From contig NC_049982.1 in assembly GCF_000003815.2 (NCBI RefSeq), positions 31,902,560-31,966,559 on the forward strand: a stretch of DNA of 64,000 nt, written 5' to 3'. The position numbers and the translations under genes were made by a program. The notes beneath the pieces are model-generated. The model was not told the DNA's origin, ran no database searches, and was given only the letters and a program-made list of their open reading frames with translations. The number at the start of each line of letters is the position of its first letter. Positions within the stretch are counted from its first letter, which is position 1. Below, piece by piece: positions 59,300 to 64,000 of this stretch. The DNA is from Branchiostoma floridae. Its lineage: Eukaryota > Chordata > Leptocardii > Amphioxiformes > Branchiostomatidae.

Positions 59300-61791
59300 C
59301 ATGGGCAGAGATATCATTGCCATCTGGTCTTGGAGACTCAGCCCTGTCCTCACCCCTAGGTCGTCATGCTGCAGGAACACAGAAATGCTTGTCAGAATCT
59401 AAGCGTAGATTGTCGACAGAGTTCACATTCTTTTGCCGTGTGCAGAAACTCCATAAACAACAGTAAGGCAACAGCAAGTAAATTTTATGGATGACGTCCT
59501 AGGGCATGATACAAAAATGCAGCAAATGACCTGGAAGAAAACTGTAACGAGGGAAGGGAAGGAGCGAAACAGACTGAACAGAAGAGAATAGAAATGTGTG
59601 GTGGCCCGCATCAGCATCAGCTGAGCTATGTAGCGAAAAAGAAAGAAGAAGAATAACTAATCTCCAAGCAGATCGGCCGGGCTTGTTTGGTACCTTTTTC
59701 TGTGTGTCTGCATCTCTTTTCTGTCTATCTGCATCTTTTGTACTAATGCACAACTTTTTGGCGACGCCTCAGGGGCGAGTCTAGCAATATATTGTGCGTC
59801 CGTTTTAACAAGAATTCCCAAAATTTTGTAGGCATCTGTGGAATTTTTCCACGCATGCGTAGTTGCATCATGCTTGTTTCAGTTGGAATAGAAATAAAGC
59901 CCACAGGCAACACTCTTGTCTTGAGGCGTAAAAAACGTGCGTCCGTATAGCGTCATTTATAGTATTGCCCGGACCAAGTCCACCCTAGCCTTCCAGACGT
60001 CTCTGTCTCCCATACCGAGATGTAGACATGCAGATGTAGACAAGCCCACAAAACTTCGTCAGGTACTCCCTCCCACTAGTGAATGTACTTATTTGATGGA
60101 GGTCACAGTAATGTATGTTTACTTACGGCCATTGCTAGCATCACCATCACGTTTATAGACTGTGGGGCCAATTGCGCCATTCCTGTTGATGCCCTCGCTG
60201 TCTTCATGAAATACTAAAGGTACGACAATTTACATTCAGTTTGATGTTGCTTGTGAAAACAAAACGCATCATTTAAGCTCATTCAACCTTGTTTCGGATG
60301 ATATTTCAATGGACCCGTATAAAGAACAATAAAGCACTGAATGCCATTACACGTGAAGAGGTAGACAGAAGATGTGTAAAAATGACACCGTAGAAGTCGA
60401 CCCACCTTTACCTGGTCCATTGAAAGACCAACCCCGACCGCCTCCTCTACCAAAGCTGACAGCCTTGGGCAGTCAGGGTTGGTCTTCATTAGACCTCTTG
60501 TCCACAGCTCTCTGAGCTTTTTCCACTGCTTGTCTGTAATCATGATGATCGCTGAGTCTACTAGAGGCAAAAATAGAAGGTTCACACCACATTAAGACGC
60601 ATAAAAATTCCTGTGTTTGAAATATTTCTATCAATGTCACAGAAAATAACAATTGACTATCGCTAGGTCTCCGTTATCCTTAAGGTAACCTATATCTGTA
60701 TGTTGTATTTAGAAACAGGGTATTTCGGGATATCAAATAGAAGTATGGTGGTTTATAATAATCTCAAAATATTGCAGTTTGAAGCCACCGTCCATTGACA
60801 TGATATCCCCTAATAACCTGTTTCTAAACACCCCNNNNNNNNNNNNNNNNNNNNNNNNNNNNNNNNNNNNNNNNNNNNNNNNNNNNNNNNNNNNNNNNNN
60901 NNNNNNNNNNNNNNNNNNNNNNNNNNNNNNNNNNTCCAAACCTGAAGAGAGAGCTATAAGGATTCATAATGACGATTAGCGTGGTAAGACCGCAATTTAT
61001 AGGATTTACGTATCCGGATTCGCTTTTGGATGTGACGTCAAACTTAACTCTTAAGTAGCGTTTGCTTTGGTGTAGCATGGTAAGGATAAGGCAACGAGCT
61101 GCGTCGTTGGTGTTCCCACCTAGCAGGTACGAACACCTGTTCTAAAGAACATTCTAGAACTGTCAGTTAAGAATAAAGATCATTTGAAAGTTTTCTAGTA
61201 CGGCGTTAAGACGTGCACTTGTAGCCGTGCAAACACTCCGTTATTTTATTTTGGTTTCATTTCCTTATTTCAAGTGCACGACGCAGGTCGTTGCCTCACC
61301 CTTACCATGCTACACCAAAGCAAACGCTACCTAAGAGTTACGTTTGACGTCACCAAGCAGAATCAGATGGTGTAAATAGGATATATCTGAATCAGATTTT
61401 AGACACGAATAATATTTATTAATCATATCCGGATTCAAGTAACCCCGGTATGAAGGCAAATGGATATATCCGGATTTACGTTGTATCCGGATACGCGAAT
61501 CCTAGTATGATCGGGGCCTAAATACAACAAATATAGGTTTCCCTACGGATAAAGGTAATGTAGCGTTACATTATAAAACACAAATGATACGAAGACAAAG
61601 TTGGAAAAGTTGTAACGGTCTAGTCAATGAGGGTGCGGACTCACGATGCTCTTTAGACGGATGGGTTCATTGATAAAACAGTACAATACTACAAGTAAAG
61701 CCAAATGCGACTTACCTCTGAGATCGGGGTTCTCTAAATAACTTTCAAAGTCTAAACCGACCGGTTCTCGAATGTAATTCTAGAACGCCAT
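59300..61791 (-). CDS. Four upstream exons: RCC1 5' extension or unrecognised gene
   Basis: Exon candidates in order: 61716-61791, 60412-60560, 60127-60213, 59300-59368, all with GT-AG borders. Exon 1 ends in phase 1 and exon 2 needs phase 1. Exon 2 is strongly protein-like (TDKQWKKLRELWTRGLMKT, LSALVEEAVGVGLSMDQ), reminiscent of homeodomain-type helices; no family assigned. Exons 3 and 4 are open in phase 0 and lead in frame into the RCC1 exon (GAT-ATG). The ATG at 61789-61791 is followed three codons later by TAG (61780-61782), then by sensible sequence (NYIREPVGLDFESYLENPDL). So this is either a spliced 5' leader, an alternative RCC1 N-terminus starting inside exon 2, or a separate gene with a stop allele. 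Another frame of exons 3-4 looks plausible but has a TGA. Confidence 0.4.
60655..61570. mobile_element. TIR element family X, copy 3, split by another foldback and a gap
   Basis: Left piece (gttatccttaaggtaaccta ... tgaagccaccgtccattgac) ends near the 100-base N run at 60835-60934. The right piece resumes as acaaatataggtttccctac then ggataaaggtaatgtagcg at about 61527-61570. The interior is the foldback 60945-61528. Confidence 0.5.
60945..61528. mobile_element. Foldback element with arms of 70 bp or more
   Basis: Left acgtcaaacttaactcttaa, agcgtttgctttggtgtagc, atggtaaggataaggcaacg; right arm carries the reverse complements (ttgcctcacccttaccatgc, taccaaagc-type, cctaagagttacgtttgacg). Outer tatccggat motifs on both sides. 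Confidence 0.65.
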
Positions 61792-61872
61792 TCGATATTC
61801 CACTTCCACCCGGCCACGCACGGATCACGTGCTCACAATCCCTCGTGGCCGGTACGGTGCTGTTTACTTTCT

Positions 61873-62215
<343 letters not shown>

Positions 62216-62767
62216 TAAAAAAATGACTGAACTACATCTAGCTTAAAATAAATGGCTACTATAAACTACTAAAGTGGTATCGAGTATTATCGGGATGAGT
62301 AGTACAGAGCAATTTTATTCAAGTTGTGCAAAACTATGAAATAATGTATACATAACTAAGAGATAATGGATGCATAACTAGGAGATAACTTATGCACAAC
62401 TTTTAGGAGTTGTAGTTCCACAGTGGACTTCATGTCATTTCTCTTTACATTCAAGGGAAAAAGCTATAGTCTACGAGATATACGAGAGTCTACGAGTGGT
62501 ATACTACGATTGTCCAGTACGACAGTTTCAACGGTTATGATAAACGCACGCCCTCCGAATCATGCACATGGACAAGATTGCCAATTTCAGTATGTACCGT
62601 ATCTAAAAGACTCACAAAGCGCATAAAATGTTCAATGTTTATGTAACATTAACCATTCTACTTACAGTTGAGGCGCGCTGATGGACGGAATGAGGTGTTC
62701 AAAGTGAAGACGTTCAAATCGAACGCATTCGACACGTTCCAAAAGGAGCACTCAAGTTTCTACGTTA

Positions 62768-63831
62768 AGCCCCGGTCACAAAGCGCGTACGATTCCTTGC
62801 GATGGACTATTCCGCATATTACATACGATGAGCGCAGTACATCGCAAGAAAATCGTAAGCATCGCAAGCCATCGCAACGCATCGGATGGTGTTCAAAATT
62901 TTTCCAGCGTCGCACGATTTTTCACTTGTGTCTCTTCTGTAAAGCCGTCTGACCGCTTTTGTGCTTCTTTAACCAACAAACATGTGGACGTAGCTGTTAA
63001 ATACCTCCCTATAATATCTTTAACTGTAAAAATAAATTAAAAAAGACCATGACAACAAGAGTATTACAAGCAAAAGTTCAAATCAAGCGTGAGTACTGGT
63101 ATGGTTATCTCGGCCTGCTTGCCGGCTCTACGTGTCAGGCTCTTTCGAGGATCGTATCATGATATGCTATCAACAAAAAGATGCCATCATACAAAAATCA
63201 AATGATAAGCATTATATCATATATATTTCCGACTCATAGAGCCTGCCTTTATGTTCGAGTTGTCCCCATGGTTATTACGATTATGGTAAACTGACCCAAG
63301 ACCGACGAGAGCTGAGATTTGATCTAATTATAAACTCACGTGCATGAAGCGATCAAACAATTGTCTGCATCACCTGTGCGTGACGCGCTGTTCTCTGGTT
63401 GCGACTGTGGCAGTTGCGACTGATATATTTCCCCTTTTCGTCAATATCGACAATATCAGGTAAAACTGAAACCATCACAACATACTAAAAAATCATAAAT
63501 CTATAACCTCATCAGTAGACAAAAATTGCCGTAATGAACTCTGCTATGGGGGCAAATAAAACCTTACGACGATAGCGAAATTTTGAACATGTTCAAATCC
63601 ATTTCAGCTCTATTTTTCGCCATACGACGCTCCCCGATTTACTATGATCCACTGCGATTGGCGCAGGCACGCTCTTATGACCTCATCGTACGATGCACTA
63701 CGCGCTTTGTGACCACGGCTTTATATACTTAAACCATTGCTTCCGATTTTCTTCCGACTTACGTCGCACTGCGCTTATCCTGCGCATCGGAAGGAATCGC
63801 AAGGAATCGTACGCGTTTTGTGACCGGGGCT
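62768..63831. mobile_element. TIR element with TTA duplication (agccccggtcacaaa)
   Basis: TTA at 62765-62767 and 63832-63834. Ends agccccggtcacaaagcgcg and cgcgttttgtgaccggggct, inverted, continuing into tacgattcctt. A second, internal end of the family (tttgtgaccacggcttta) at about 63704-63724 shows a composite. PIF/Harbinger-like by duplication size; no transposase. Confidence 0.7.
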
Positions 63832-63835
63832 TTAC

Positions 63836-63928
63836 TAGAACACCTGTTCCCACGTAGTCTCCTTCACCGGCGTCTCTGGTGGCCTTGGCGTAGGTCTTTT
63901 TAACGGGGTTGGGGGTGGAAAATGCCAT
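63836..63928 (-). CDS. Possible first coding exon of an unidentified gene
   Basis: The minus strand reads MAFSTPNPVKKTYAKATRDA then GEGDYVGTGVL, followed by a possible donor (cta|gtaaag). ATG at 63926-63928 in context taataATGG; base composition is richer in GC than the neighbours. The TTA target duplication of the adjacent TIR element overlaps the donor. No downstream exon was identified. Not a recognised protein. Confidence 0.3.
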
Positions 63929-64000
63929 TATTAATGGAGCATACGCTGGGAAAGGAAAATATGCCGGGAAATGAAAAATGCCCGAAAATGAATATATACT

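Overview
This is intron-rich animal DNA, not microbial. It has GT-AG exons with consistent phase, single-copy metazoan genes, tRNA-derived SINEs, several LINE clades, a Penelope-like element, many terminal-inverted-repeat (TIR) and foldback elements, minisatellites and two runs of N (46687-47616, 930 bases; 60835-60934, exactly 100 bases). Gene content and repeat style suggest an invertebrate deuterostome, most likely a cephalochordate (amphioxus); the species is inference.

Layout. 1-2395: CR1/L2-type LINE (-), cut by the window edge. 3694-18340: allantoicase (-), 12 coding exons, last exon(s) not seen; its introns hold a SINE, several TIR elements and a Penelope-like element in antisense. 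18341-20903: divergent intergenic region. 20904-25652: HPDL (+), 5 exons, complete. 25653-27715: convergent intergenic region with a SINE. 27716-29440: intronless-CDS BTB-Kelch gene (-). 29441-34920: intergenic, TIR elements and a G-rich tract. 34921-38050: galactose-3-O-sulfotransferase-like gene (+), 3 exons. 39087-40328: 61-bp minisatellite. 41646-52848: RCC1 (-), 8 coding exons, complete, with heavily invaded introns. 54770-58720: a LINE split by nested insertions, including a perfect 461-bp direct repeat. 59300-61791: four phase-compatible exons upstream of RCC1, which are either 5' exons of RCC1 or an unrecognised gene. 61870-63831: microsatellites and a TTA-flanked TIR element. 63836-63928: possible first exon of another minus-strand gene.

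The host genes are not one pathway. Allantoicase belongs to purine (urate) breakdown. HPDL is a non-haem iron dioxygenase-like enzyme linked to the coenzyme Q headgroup. The Kelch protein is a probable Cul3 ligase adaptor. The sulfotransferase is a predicted Golgi PAPS-dependent enzyme. RCC1 is the Ran nucleotide exchange factor. Gene order is allantoicase(-) / HPDL(+) / Kelch(-) / Gal3ST(+) / RCC1(-), so neighbours alternate head-to-head and tail-to-tail. Most of the remaining sequence is transposon-derived. The most interesting material is a hammerhead-ribozyme-like motif in HPDL intron 1, a 2A-like motif in the LINE, the nested 3.9-kb composite, a 101-bp miniature element with perfect target duplication, a Mutator-like element hidden by the assembly gap, and repeats that overlap the RCC1 stop codon and a splice acceptor.
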